A stretch of DNA of 64,000 nt from Variovorax paradoxus (GTDB lineage: Bacteria > Pseudomonadota > Gammaproteobacteria > Burkholderiales > Burkholderiaceae_C), in the NCBI RefSeq assembly GCF_009755665.1, contig NZ_CP046622.1, forward strand, positions 2,728,001 to 2,792,000, in the 5' to 3' direction. The number at the start of each line of letters is the position of its first letter. Position 1 is the stretch's first letter. The notes beneath the pieces are model-generated. The model made no database searches, was not told where the DNA came from, and saw nothing but the letters and a program-made list of their open reading frames with translations. The position numbers and the translations under genes were made by a program. Below, piece after piece: positions 46,747-55,071 of this stretch.

Positions 46747-47322
46747 ATGCAGACTTCCGTGATCATCGTGCCCGGCTGGCGCGACTCCGGGCCCGGCCAT
46801 TGGCAGAGCCTGTGGCAGGAGCGCATTCCGGGCGCGGCACGGGTGGTGCAGGACGACTGGGCGTCGCCCAAGCGCGAGGCCTGGGTGTCCACGCTGGCCA
46901 GGCTGGTGCTCGAAAGCTCCGGCCCGGTGGTGATTGCTGCGCACAGCCTGGGCTGCATTGCCACGGCGCACCTGCCGGCCGAGGCGGCCACGCGCATCCA
47001 AGGAGCGCTGCTGGTGGCACCGGCCGACCCCGAGCGCCGGGCCGTGCTGTCCGACTTTGCGCCGGTGCCGTATGCGGCCCTGCCGTACCGCAGCATCGTG
47101 GTGGCGAGCAGCAACGACCCGTATTGCCCCATCCGCCTGGCCGGCGCATATTCCCGCGCCTGGGGCAGTGAGTTTGTCCGCATGCAGAATGCGGGGCATA
47201 TCAACGTCGATTCGGGGCATGGAGACTGGCCGCTCGGCCTGGCCTTGCTCCAGTCGTTGACCGACGAGCCCGCCGCCTGGCCGGCGGGCCGTGAATTTTC
47301 AGAAAACTTGGCAACCACATGA
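46747..47322 (+). CDS. RBBP9/YdeN family alpha/beta hydrolase
   Basis: Small serine hydrolase of 191 residues. The start IIVPGWRDSGPGHWQSLW and nucleophile elbow AAHSLGC, then SSNDPYCPIRLA (Asp) and NAGHINVDSGHGDWP (His), give the complete triad of the RBBP9/YdeN family. It follows the peroxiredoxin by 20 bp and overlaps the sulfate-binding gene by 4 bp, so it is part of the same operon. Role in sulfur metabolism unknown. Confidence 0.88.
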   Translation: MQTSVIIVPGWRDSGPGHWQSLWQERIPGAARVVQDDWASPKREAWVSTLARLVLESSGPVVIAAHSLGCIATAHLPAEAATRIQGALLVAPADPERRAVLSDFAPVPYAALPYRSIVVASSNDPYCPIRLAGAYSRAWGSEFVRMQNAGHINVDSGHGDWPLGLALLQSLTDEPAAWPAGREFSENLATT

Positions 47323-48335
47323 CTTCCAGACTCAAGACCTTCGCCGCCGTGCTCGCGTTGGCGTCCTCCGCACTTGCAGGCAGCAGCGCCTTTGCCCAGG
47401 GCACCACGCTGCTGAACGCCTCGTACGACGTGGCGCGCGAGTTCTACAAGGACTACAACGCGGCGTTCGTGGCCCACTACAAGAAGGCCACGGGCAAGGA
47501 CGTGAAGATCGACCAGTCGCATGGCGGCTCCAGTGCGCAGGCGCGCGCCGTGGCCGACGGCCTCGATGCCGATGTGGTGACGATGAACACCTCCACCGAC
47601 ATCGACTTCCTGGCCAACACTGGCGTGGTCGCGAAAGACTGGAACAAGCAGTTCCCCGAAAACGCATCGCCGACCACCTCGACCATGCTGTTCCTGGTGC
47701 GCAACGGCAATCCCAAGGGCATCAAGGACTGGGAAGACCTGGTCAAGCCGGGCGTGCAGGTGGTCATCGTCAACCCCAAGACCGGCGGCAACGGGCGCTA
47801 TGCCTACCTTGCGGCCTGGGGCTACGTGAAGAAGAAGGGCGGCACCGACGCCCAGGCGGCAGAGTTCGTGGGCAAGCTGTTCAAGAACGTGCCGGTGCTG
47901 GCGCGCGGCGGGCGCGATGCAACCACTGCATTCCTGCAGCGCAACATCGGCGACGCGTTGATCACCTTCGAGTCCGAAGTGGTGTCGATCGACCGCGAGT
48001 TCGGCACGGGCAAGGTCGATTCGGTCTACCCGTCGATCAGCATCGTGGCCGAGAACCCGGTGGCACTGGTCGAGCGCACGATCAAGAAGAAGGGTACCGG
48101 CGAGCTCGCCAAGGCCTACCTCGACTGGCTCTATTCCGAAGAGGCGCAGGAAATTGCGGCCAAGCATGCGCTGCGTCCGCGTTCGCAGGCCGTGCTCAAG
48201 AAGCACGCCGCCACGTTCAAGCCGCTGCAGTTGTTCACGGTGCAAGAGCTTTTTGGCAGCCTCGGCGATGCACAGAAGGTGCACTTCAACGACGGCGGCC
48301 AGTTCGACAAGCTCTACACCCCTGGCGCAAAGTAA
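47319..48335 (+). CDS. Sulfate ABC transporter substrate-binding protein
   Basis: Periplasmic sulfate-binding protein of 338 residues, the second in the window. Signal peptide ends SSAFAQG; LLNASYDVAREFYKDYN, DQSHGGSSAQARAVADG and IVNPKTGGNGRYAYLAAWG are canonical Sbp/CysP text. It overlaps the hydrolase by 4 bp and abuts cysT, so it is the cognate binding protein of the CysTWA complex. The first paralogue at 30804 is similar throughout. Confidence 0.94.
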   Translation: MTSRLKTFAAVLALASSALAGSSAFAQGTTLLNASYDVAREFYKDYNAAFVAHYKKATGKDVKIDQSHGGSSAQARAVADGLDADVVTMNTSTDIDFLANTGVVAKDWNKQFPENASPTTSTMLFLVRNGNPKGIKDWEDLVKPGVQVVIVNPKTGGNGRYAYLAAWGYVKKKGGTDAQAAEFVGKLFKNVPVLARGGRDATTAFLQRNIGDALITFESEVVSIDREFGTGKVDSVYPSISIVAENPVALVERTIKKKGTGELAKAYLDWLYSEEAQEIAAKHALRPRSQAVLKKHAATFKPLQLFTVQELFGSLGDAQKVHFNDGGQFDKLYTPGAK

Positions 48336-49223
48336 ATGAGCGGCGCTGTTTCTTCGGCGCTCCCGTCCGCGGGAGCGCCGCTTTCGCATGTGAACCGGGC
48401 AGGGGGCTCCAGGCGGGTGCTGCCGGGCTTTCACATTACGCTCGGCTTCTCGATTTTCTATCTCTGCCTGATCGTCCTGATCCCGCTGTCGGCGCTGGTC
48501 TTCAAGACCTTCACGCTGAGCTGGGAGCAGTTCTGGGTGGCCGTGACCGCGCCGCGCGTCATGGCCTCTTACCGGCTCACGTTCGGCGCATCACTGCTCG
48601 CGGCCATGGTGAACGCGGTGTTCGGCCTGCTGGTGGCCTGGGTGCTGGTGCGCTACAGGTTTCCGGGCAAGCGCATCGTCGATGCGCTGGTCGACCTGCC
48701 GTTTGCACTGCCCACGGCGGTGGCCGGCATCTCACTGACCGCGCTGCTCGCGGGCAACGGCTGGATCGGCCAGCTTCTCGAGCCGCACGGCATCAAACTG
48801 GCGTTCACGCCGGCTGGCATCGTGATTGCGTTGATCTTCATCGGGCTGCCGTTCGTGGTGCGCACCGTGCAGCCGGTGCTCGAAGACGCCGAAAAAGAGC
48901 TTGAAGAAGCTGCTACCTCGCTCGGCGCGACACGCCTTCAGACTTTCACGAAAGTGATCTTCCCGTCGATTGCGCCCGCGCTGTTCACGGGCTTTGCAAT
49001 GGCTTTCGCGCGGGCCATCGGCGAATACGGCTCGGTGATTTTCATTGCCGGCAACATGCCGATGATTTCGGAAATCACGCCGCTCATCATCATCGGCAAG
49101 CTCGAGCAATACGACTTTGCCGGCGCAACCGCGGTCGCACTGGTGATGCTGGTGATTTCGTTCATCCTGCTGCTCGTCATCAACGGCTTGCAAGCCTGGC
49201 AGCGCCGCCGCGCAGGAGCTTGA
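48336..49223 (+). CDS. cysT: Sulfate ABC transporter permease CysT
   Basis: Inner-membrane permease (CysT/CysU) with about six transmembrane helices, 295 residues. The EAA loop reads [40 protein letters not shown] is characteristic. It starts directly after the sulfate-binding gene stop and one base before cysW, forming a heterodimeric channel with it. Confidence 0.95.
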   Translation: MSGAVSSALPSAGAPLSHVNRAGGSRRVLPGFHITLGFSIFYLCLIVLIPLSALVFKTFTLSWEQFWVAVTAPRVMASYRLTFGASLLAAMVNAVFGLLVAWVLVRYRFPGKRIVDALVDLPFALPTAVAGISLTALLAGNGWIGQLLEPHGIKLAFTPAGIVIALIFIGLPFVVRTVQPVLEDAEKELEEAATSLGATRLQTFTKVIFPSIAPALFTGFAMAFARAIGEYGSVIFIAGNMPMISEITPLIIIGKLEQYDFAGATAVALVMLVISFILLLVINGLQAWQRRRAGA

Positions 49224-49224
49224 G

Positions 49225-50127
49225 ATGAGCGCCCCTTCAAAAATCATTCGCCGCGCGCAGGCCGGCACCACCGAATCGCCCTGGGTGCGCTGGCTGCTGA
49301 TCGGCCTTGCGCTCGCGTTCATGTTCCTGTTCCTGGTGCTGCCCCTGGCAGCCGTGGCAACGGAGGCCCTGCGCAAGGGCGTGGGCGCCTATGTCGAGGC
49401 GCTGAAAGAGCCCGATGCCTGGAGCGCGATTCGCCTCACGCTCATCACGGCCGCCATTTCGGTGCCGCTGAACCTGGTGTTCGGCGTTGCCGCGGCATGG
49501 GCCATTGCCAAGTTCGAATTCCGCGGCAAGGCCTTTCTGACCACGCTGGTCGACCTGCCGTTTGCGGTGTCGCCGGTGGTGGCGGGCCTGATCTACGTGC
49601 TGGTGTTCGGCGCGCAGGGCTGGCTGGGTCCGTGGCTTGCGGAGCACGACATCAAGATCATCTTCGCCGTGCCAGGCATCGTGCTTGCAACGGTGTTCGT
49701 GACCTTTCCGTTCATTGCGCGCGAGCTCGTGCCGCTGATGCAGGCACAGGGCACCGACGAAGAGCAGGCCGCCATCGTGCTGGGCGCGACCGGCTGGCAG
49801 ACCTTCTGGCGTGTGACCTTGCCCAACATCAAGTGGGGCCTGCTGTATGGCGTGATTCTTTGCAACGCTCGCGCCATGGGCGAGTTTGGCGCGGTGTCGG
49901 TGGTGTCTGGCCACATCCGCGGACAGACCAACACGATGCCGCTGCATGTGGAAGTGCTTTACAACGAGTACCAGTCGGTGGCGGCGTTTGCCGTGGCCTC
50001 GCTGCTGGCCATCCTGGCGCTGGTCACGCTGGTGATCAAGTCGGTCATCGAATGGCGCCACGAACGCGAGATGAAGGCCATTGCCGAGCTGCCGCCGGAA
50101 CGTCCGCCCGAGCCCGCGGCGGCCTGA
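49225..50127 (+). CDS. cysW: Sulfate ABC transporter permease CysW
   Basis: Second sulfate permease subunit, 300 residues. [21 protein letters not shown] and [21 protein letters not shown] (EAA loop) match CysW; the protein ends in a Pro/Glu tail ([10 protein letters not shown]). It follows cysT by one base and precedes cysA by 18 bp. Confidence 0.95.
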   Translation: MSAPSKIIRRAQAGTTESPWVRWLLIGLALAFMFLFLVLPLAAVATEALRKGVGAYVEALKEPDAWSAIRLTLITAAISVPLNLVFGVAAAWAIAKFEFRGKAFLTTLVDLPFAVSPVVAGLIYVLVFGAQGWLGPWLAEHDIKIIFAVPGIVLATVFVTFPFIARELVPLMQAQGTDEEQAAIVLGATGWQTFWRVTLPNIKWGLLYGVILCNARAMGEFGAVSVVSGHIRGQTNTMPLHVEVLYNEYQSVAAFAVASLLAILALVTLVIKSVIEWRHEREMKAIAELPPERPPEPAAA

Positions 50128-50145
50128 GAGAGAAAGAACAAGATC

Positions 50146-51243
50146 ATGAGCATCGAAATCCGCAACATCAGCAAGCAGTTCGGCGATTTCCGCGCGTTGA
50201 ACAACGTCAACCTTGACGTCGAATCGGGCGAACTCGTCGCACTGCTCGGCCCCTCGGGCTGCGGCAAGACCACGCTGCTGCGCATCATCGCGGGACTGGA
50301 AACGGCCGACACCGGCAGCATTCTGTTTTCGGGCGAAGACACCACCGACGTGCATGTGCGCGAGCGGCAGGTGGGCTTCGTGTTTCAGCACTACGCGCTG
50401 TTCCGCCACATGACCGTGTTCGAGAACGTGGCCTTTGGCCTGCGCGTGAAGCCGCGCAAGGAGCGCCCGAGCGACGCCCAGATCAAGCAGAAGGTGACCG
50501 ACCTGCTCAAGCTGGTGCAGCTCGACTGGCTGGCCGACCGCTACCCTTCGCAGCTCTCGGGCGGCCAGCGGCAGCGCATTGCGCTGGCCCGGGCACTCGC
50601 CGTCGAACCCAAGGTGCTGCTGCTCGACGAACCCTTCGGCGCGCTCGATGCCAAGGTGCGCAAGGAGCTGCGCCGCTGGCTGCGCCGGCTGCACGACGAG
50701 CTGCACGTCACCTCGATCTTCGTCACCCACGACCAGGAAGAAGCCCTCGAAGTGGCCGACCGTGTGGTGGTCATCAACAAGGGCCGGCTCGAGCAGGTCG
50801 GCTCGCCGCAAGAAGTGTGGGACCAGCCCGCAAGCCCGTTCGTCTATGGCTTTCTGGGCGACGTGAACCTGTTCCATGGCCGGGCCGACAACGGCGCGGT
50901 GCAACTCGACGGCATGCGCCTAGACTCGCCCGAGCACAGCGGCGCGCGCGACGCCAAGGCCATGGCCTACGTGCGCCCGCATGACCTCACCGTGGAGCGC
51001 TACACCGCCGGGGCCACCGGCATCGTGGCTACGTTGTCGCGTGCCATCGTGGTCGGCCCGATCGCGCGGCTGGAACTTGAGCCCACAGCAACGAATCCAG
51101 ATAATCCGGGCTCCGGAACCATCATCGAAGCGCAAATCCCTGCGCAACAGTTCCGTGAACTGGGCTTGAACGAGGGCGACACGGTAGTCGCCACGCCGCG
51201 CAAGGCCCGGGTGTTCGTAGAAGAAGATTGGGTTTCCCCTTGA
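50146..51243 (+). CDS. cysA: Sulfate/thiosulfate import ATP-binding protein CysA
   Basis: ATPase of the sulfate importer, 365 residues. Walker [10 protein letters not shown] near 35, [15 protein letters not shown] signature, [11 protein letters not shown]alker B and [15 protein letters not shown] switch, followed by the C-terminal TOBE-like regulatory domain. The final codons overlap the start of dsbB by a TTGA. The four transport genes together form the CysTWA-Sbp system. Confidence 0.96.
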   Translation: MSIEIRNISKQFGDFRALNNVNLDVESGELVALLGPSGCGKTTLLRIIAGLETADTGSILFSGEDTTDVHVRERQVGFVFQHYALFRHMTVFENVAFGLRVKPRKERPSDAQIKQKVTDLLKLVQLDWLADRYPSQLSGGQRQRIALARALAVEPKVLLLDEPFGALDAKVRKELRRWLRRLHDELHVTSIFVTHDQEEALEVADRVVVINKGRLEQVGSPQEVWDQPASPFVYGFLGDVNLFHGRADNGAVQLDGMRLDSPEHSGARDAKAMAYVRPHDLTVERYTAGATGIVATLSRAIVVGPIARLELEPTATNPDNPGSGTIIEAQIPAQQFRELGLNEGDTVVATPRKARVFVEEDWVSP

Positions 51244-51746
51244 TCGATTGGTACTTCGGCGCGCCGCGCCGTGCGTATGGGCTGATTTGCCTGGCCTGTG
51301 TTCTCATGCTGGCCTTCGGGCTCTATCTGCAGCACGTGGTGGGCCTGGAGCCGTGCCCGATGTGCATCGTGCAGCGGTATGCCCTGGTTCTGGTGGCGCT
51401 CTTCACCGGGCTGGCCGCCGTTTTTCGCAGCCGCGGCCTTCAGGTGACGGGCGGGGTGCTGGCACTGGTGTCGGCCATTGGTGGCGCCTACACGGCCGCC
51501 GCTCAGAGTTGGCTGCAGTGGTATCCGCCCGAGGTCGTCTCGTGCGGTCGCGACCTGTACGGAATGATCGAGACCTTTCCGCTCAAGCGGGCGCTGCCGA
51601 TGATCTTCCGCGGCGGCGGCGATTGCTCGAAGATCGACTGGTCGCTGTTCGGCCTGACGCTGGCGAACTGGTCGTTCGTCGCCTTCTTCGTTCTTGCGGT
51701 GTTGCTGCTTGTGCTGATTTTCCGCAAGCGCCCGGCCGCGCGCTGA
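51240..51746 (+). CDS. dsbB: Disulfide bond formation protein B
   Basis: Inner-membrane quinone reductase that reoxidises DsbA, 168 residues from a TTG at 51240 overlapping the cysA stop. Another in-frame TTG at 51228 is possible. Four transmembrane helices surround the first redox pair EPCPMCIVQ and a second pair VSCGRDLYG and GGGDCSKID (periplasmic loop). Coupling to the sulfate operon is odd and may reflect demand for protein thiol oxidation under changing cysteine supply. Confidence 0.93.
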   Translation: MIDWYFGAPRRAYGLICLACVLMLAFGLYLQHVVGLEPCPMCIVQRYALVLVALFTGLAAVFRSRGLQVTGGVLALVSAIGGAYTAAAQSWLQWYPPEVVSCGRDLYGMIETFPLKRALPMIFRGGGDCSKIDWSLFGLTLANWSFVAFFVLAVLLLVLIFRKRPAAR

Positions 51747-51755
51747 ACCAGCCGC

Positions 51756-52448
51756 TTAGAGCGGCAGGGTGTCGAAGGCCGCGTAGGCGGTGGCAAGCCA
51801 AGACTTCACGCGCTGGCGCTCCAGCAGACCCAGCGCGTGCGGCCCTTCGCGGTCGTTCACCGCCTTCCAGAAGCTGGTGTTCTGCGCATCGATCTTGCGC
51901 ATGCTCGCCTCGTGCAGGCGTGGCAGCGTGATCACGCGGGCGCCGTTCGCGGTGGCTTTGGAGAGCGATTGCGACGCGAGCAGCATGCCGAAGTCGCTGC
52001 CGCGGCCGTAGTTCTGCACCACGATGTAGTTGGGCCGGTTGCCGAAGGTGTCGATCAGCGTGCCGAGCAGGTCGGTGGAGTCCTTGCCGTCGTCCAGCAC
52101 ATGCCAGAAGTTGACGGCCACGCCCAGGTCGACGAACACGTCGAACAGATCCGACTCCTTGATCCAGCGCGACAGCGGCGCGAGTGTCTGGGCCGCGAGG
52201 TCGACGATGACGCTTTGCTGCGGATTGGTTTCGAAACCGTTCACCACGGTGTCGAGCCCCTCGAAGCTGTCGACCACGATGGGCGACGCAAAGCCCTCGT
52301 AGAAGCGGGTGAACGAGCTGTGCGAGCGGTCGGTGTCAAAGCCCGTGAACGGCCGGCTGTGGTCGATGAAGTACTGCGCCAGCACGCGCGCGGTAACCGA
52401 CTTGCCGACACCGCCTTTTTCGCCGCCGATGAAATTGATGGAGCTCAT
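51756..52448 (-). CDS. ParA-like P-loop ATPase (orphan)
   Basis: A 230-residue MinD/ParA-type NTPase. The deviant Walker A is KGGVGKS (11-17) in FIGGEKGGVGKSVTARVLA; DTDRSHSSFTRF and DLAAQTLAPLSRWI correspond to the later nucleotide motifs. No ParB or parS is visible, and the protein is smaller than typical chromosomal ParA. The C-terminal half is unlike MinD. It converges with dsbB (9-bp gap) and neighbours hipBA downstream, not in the same unit. Function unknown. Confidence 0.7.
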   Translation of the reverse strand: MSSINFIGGEKGGVGKSVTARVLAQYFIDHSRPFTGFDTDRSHSSFTRFYEGFASPIVVDSFEGLDTVVNGFETNPQQSVIVDLAAQTLAPLSRWIKESDLFDVFVDLGVAVNFWHVLDDGKDSTDLLGTLIDTFGNRPNYIVVQNYGRGSDFGMLLASQSLSKATANGARVITLPRLHEASMRKIDAQNTSFWKAVNDREGPHALGLLERQRVKSWLATAYAAFDTLPL

Positions 52449-52523
52449 GAGTTGCTGCTGCCTCGGATGGGTTGAGGGGTGAAGGGCTGAATCATTCTAG
52501 GGGCGCGTTTTCTTTTCCTTTTC

Positions 52524-53822
52524 TCATTTGCCGCGCCTGGCCATCCCTTGCAGCAAGGGATGTGCCTGCAAGCGTTGCTGCAGCCGCTTTTTCCACGGCG
52601 CGGGCAGCGTCGATCCATCGATCATTGCGGGCCATTGGCTGCGCGCGAGCCGCGCGGTATCTGCAATGACGCGCCGGACCAGAGGTTCGTGCAGCCCGGT
52701 CGAGAAGCAGAAGGCGCGTATGTTGGCAGGCGTGAACAACGCAGTACGTTTGGGCGCGGCACCTCCGCCCGCCGATGGCAGAAGAGGCAAGGCATGGCCG
52801 TCGACACCCTGGAGCGCGGCATACGCCACGATGTCGTAGGCCGGCGCCAGCCGCGGCGCAATGCCGTCGGGATAGATCACGCCGAAATTCTTGAGGTGTG
52901 CATCGGGGTTGCCGAGCAGATCGTTCACCGCCAGGCGCCGCACGAGTTCGAGCACGGCCTCTTCGCCCATCGAAGGAAAGGCGCGCATGGCAAGTGCCAT
53001 GTCGAGGTAGCTGGCGCTGTACTTGTGCATCGGGTCGACCGCAAGCACCTGCGCAAAATCTTCGAAATGAATGCGGCGCGCGCCCTCGCGGTCGAAGCGC
53101 GTGACCGCGAGGAAATCAGGCTCGTCGGGCAGCGCGTAGCTGTGCTCGGCCGCAATGGCGGAGAGCGGTGCCAGTTCGGCATGGCAGACCTCGACGCCGG
53201 CCGCGCCCGCCATTTGGAGCGAAAGCATTTCGAGTTGCGGCATGTGCGGACGGCCGGCCATGGGCAACTTGGCGATCACGCGCGTACTGGCACCGGCACG
53301 CGTGCGGGCCACATAGCGGCCGCCCTGGCGGCGCAGGCCGAGCTTGGGCTGCACGCCCGACACCGAAATGCCCTGCGGCATGGGCAGTTCGACCACCGAC
53401 ATCTCGAGCGCGTCCTGGTCCTGGGTGATGAGCCGCTGCAACGTGCCGCGGTCGACTGAAACCGGGCGCGCGCTCACAGCGCCGGGGAGGTCGCCTCCGC
53501 AAGCCGCGAGTAGTTCGAAATGGTCGTTTTCTCGGCAGCCGCGCAACTGCGCGATATGGCTGCGCAGAACGCCTTCGGGCAAAAGGTTCTGAAAGAAGCG
53601 CGGAAGCTGGCCACCTTGTGCATTGAAGAGCGGGTTCTTCACGTCGCTCCAGAGTGCCGCCTGGGTGGCCGGATCGCTTGCCACCATGGAAAGCGACAGC
53701 ACTTCAGCCGGCGGGGCGGCCACCAGTTCGGGCTCCGCCACAAAGCGGCACAGGTCGGCGTACTGAAAGAGCTTGCCGAAGCGTCGCGAGCCCAGCGAGA
53801 TTTCGAGGATCTTGACGTTCAT
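52524..53822 (-). CDS. hipA: HipA family serine/threonine kinase toxin
   Basis: Type II toxin of the HipBA pair; HipA phosphorylates glutamyl-tRNA synthetase in E. coli to cause persistence. The 432 residues have the ATP P-loop GISVSGVQPKLGL (151-163), ATP-binding Lys185 (VIAKLP), catalytic NPDAHLKN (305-312) with Asp307 and metal-binding Asp330 in APAYD, so the kinase core is intact. The N-terminal Couple_hipA domain is present. It overlaps hipB by 4 bp (ATGA), translationally coupled. A complete pair suggests a functional module. Confidence 0.92.
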   Translation of the reverse strand: MNVKILEISLGSRRFGKLFQYADLCRFVAEPELVAAPPAEVLSLSMVASDPATQAALWSDVKNPLFNAQGGQLPRFFQNLLPEGVLRSHIAQLRGCRENDHFELLAACGGDLPGAVSARPVSVDRGTLQRLITQDQDALEMSVVELPMPQGISVSGVQPKLGLRRQGGRYVARTRAGASTRVIAKLPMAGRPHMPQLEMLSLQMAGAAGVEVCHAELAPLSAIAAEHSYALPDEPDFLAVTRFDREGARRIHFEDFAQVLAVDPMHKYSASYLDMALAMRAFPSMGEEAVLELVRRLAVNDLLGNPDAHLKNFGVIYPDGIAPRLAPAYDIVAYAALQGVDGHALPLLPSAGGGAAPKRTALFTPANIRAFCFSTGLHEPLVRRVIADTARLARSQWPAMIDGSTLPAPWKKRLQQRLQAHPLLQGMARRGK

Positions 53823-54139
53823 GGCGAACGGCGCCGCTTGTTGACGTACGGCGGCGGGGAGGGCGCCTGCGCGATGGCGTGGCCCACGCGGGTGGCGACG
53901 GGGCGGTAGCCGGCGTCGGCGGCCGTGCTCTCGCCGAAGCCCTTGGGTGCCAGCTGCAGTTCGAGGCCCATCGCGTCGACCAGTGCCAGCAGCGACGACA
54001 GCTGCGGATTGCCCTTGAGACTCAGCGCGTTTCGCACCGAGCGCTCGGTCAGGCCCGAGCGTTGCGCGATTTCCGCATTGGAGAGCCCCGCGGCATCACG
54101 GCGGGCGGTGAGAGCAGTGATGAGTTCCTGTTTGAGCAC
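53819..54139 (-). CDS. hipB: HipB-like antitoxin (XRE family)
   Basis: Antitoxin and autorepressor, 106 residues from a GTG start at 54139. The helix-turn-helix reads LSNAEIAQRSGLTERSVRNALSLKG, followed by a basic C-terminal tail ending NKRRRSP. Two similar palindromes (54140-54153, 54169-54182) lie directly upstream; the first touches the start codon. A TAATAT sequence just six bases before the GTG suggests a leaderless transcript under these operators. Confidence 0.88.
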   Translation of the reverse strand: MLKQELITALTARRDAAGLSNAEIAQRSGLTERSVRNALSLKGNPQLSSLLALVDAMGLELQLAPKGFGESTAADAGYRPVATRVGHAIAQAPSPPPYVNKRRRSP

Positions 54140-54182
54140 GGAAACATATTACCGCAAACCGCTGTTTGGGAAATATATTTCC
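54140..54182 (-). promoter_or_regulatory. hipBA promoter with two operators
   Basis: GGAAACATATTACC (54140-54153) and the perfect palindrome GGAAATATATTTCC (54169-54182) match at 12 of 14 positions, with 29 bp between centres. An extra CAAAC-CGCT-GTTTG repeat lies between. On the minus strand the first operator contains TAATAT, a likely -10, six bases before the hipB GTG. The arrangement resembles E. coli HipB operators. Confidence 0.7.
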
Positions 54183-54199
54183 TGGTTGTGCCCATTGCC

Positions 54200-54958
54200 T
54201 TATCTGGGAATCAAGGTGAAGAAAGGCATGACCACGCCCATGATCCAGTTCTGCCCGAAGTCGAGCGCGGCGCGGCGGTATTTCTCGTCGGCCTGGGCGG
54301 CCAGCAGGTCGAGCCGCGCCACCACCTTCGACAGCTCGCGGTCGGCCACGAGGTTACGACCTCGCTCGCTGATTTCGGTGGCCAGCAGCAAGGGCTGGCC
54401 GTCCGCGCCGGTTTTCGAGGAGATCAGCCACAGCGATATTTCGAAATTGCGCGCGGCACGGTAGCTGTTCTCGGCGTTGACGCCGTCGAGCATGGTCTGG
54501 TCCCAGGTGTCGCCATTGGCTTGCTTGAGCATGGATGCCCAGCCGACGACCAGTGCCGCAACCCGGTCGCCTTGGTACCCCTGGGGGCTGGTGTCGAAGG
54601 CCAGGCGGATGGCGTCGATGCCGGTGGCGCCGCGCAGCTCGGGCAGGGCGGGGCCCGTCAACACCGCGTCCCAGGCGCGCTGGGTGGCCGCTTCGATGCT
54701 TGCCGCCGATTTGCGCCATTCGCGCGGATTGCGCCGGTACAGCGTGGTTTGTACGCGCCGGATCGATTGCAGGTTGTCGCGCAAGGAAAGATTGGCAATG
54801 CGGTTGGCGCTCGATTGCAACCATTCCTGGTTGGCATAAGGTTCGGCGCGCTCGGTGGAACGGGTGGCCGCGCAACCGCCAAGGCCCAGCAGTGCAGCTG
54901 CGCCGGCAAGCAGGTAGCCGCGGCGCGCGGTGAAGGGGGAAACCAGGGAATCGCTCAT
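54200..54958 (-). CDS. Putative lipoprotein (hypothetical)
   Basis: A 252-residue protein without recognised family. N-terminal signal with lipobox LGGC (Cys29) in LLGLGGC predicts a lipoprotein. The mature part is helical with WLQSSANRIANLSLRDNL, and AAQADEKYRRAALDFG. Its last stretch NWIMGVVMPFFTLIP is hydrophobic and could be a second membrane contact. It diverges from smc across 113 bp. Not part of the hip module by spacing. Function unknown. Confidence 0.65.
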   Translation of the reverse strand: MSDSLVSPFTARRGYLLAGAAALLGLGGCAATRSTERAEPYANQEWLQSSANRIANLSLRDNLQSIRRVQTTLYRRNPREWRKSAASIEAATQRAWDAVLTGPALPELRGATGIDAIRLAFDTSPQGYQGDRVAALVVGWASMLKQANGDTWDQTMLDGVNAENSYRAARNFEISLWLISSKTGADGQPLLLATEISERGRNLVADRELSKVVARLDLLAAQADEKYRRAALDFGQNWIMGVVMPFFTLIPR

Positions 54959-55071
54959 GCCCTGACGTTATCATCCACAGCTGGGGCGGCGGCCTGCTTC
55001 AAGCGGCGGGCCCGTGCAATTTTCCTTACAAATCAATACCTTGGCGCTATGCCAAGGCAGGCCGACAAGTC

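Noticed and set aside
51751..51765. Hairpin GCCGCT-TAG-AGCGGC between dsbB and the ParA-like gene
   Set aside because: Stem is only 6 bp with no T-run on either strand; a terminator call is not justified.
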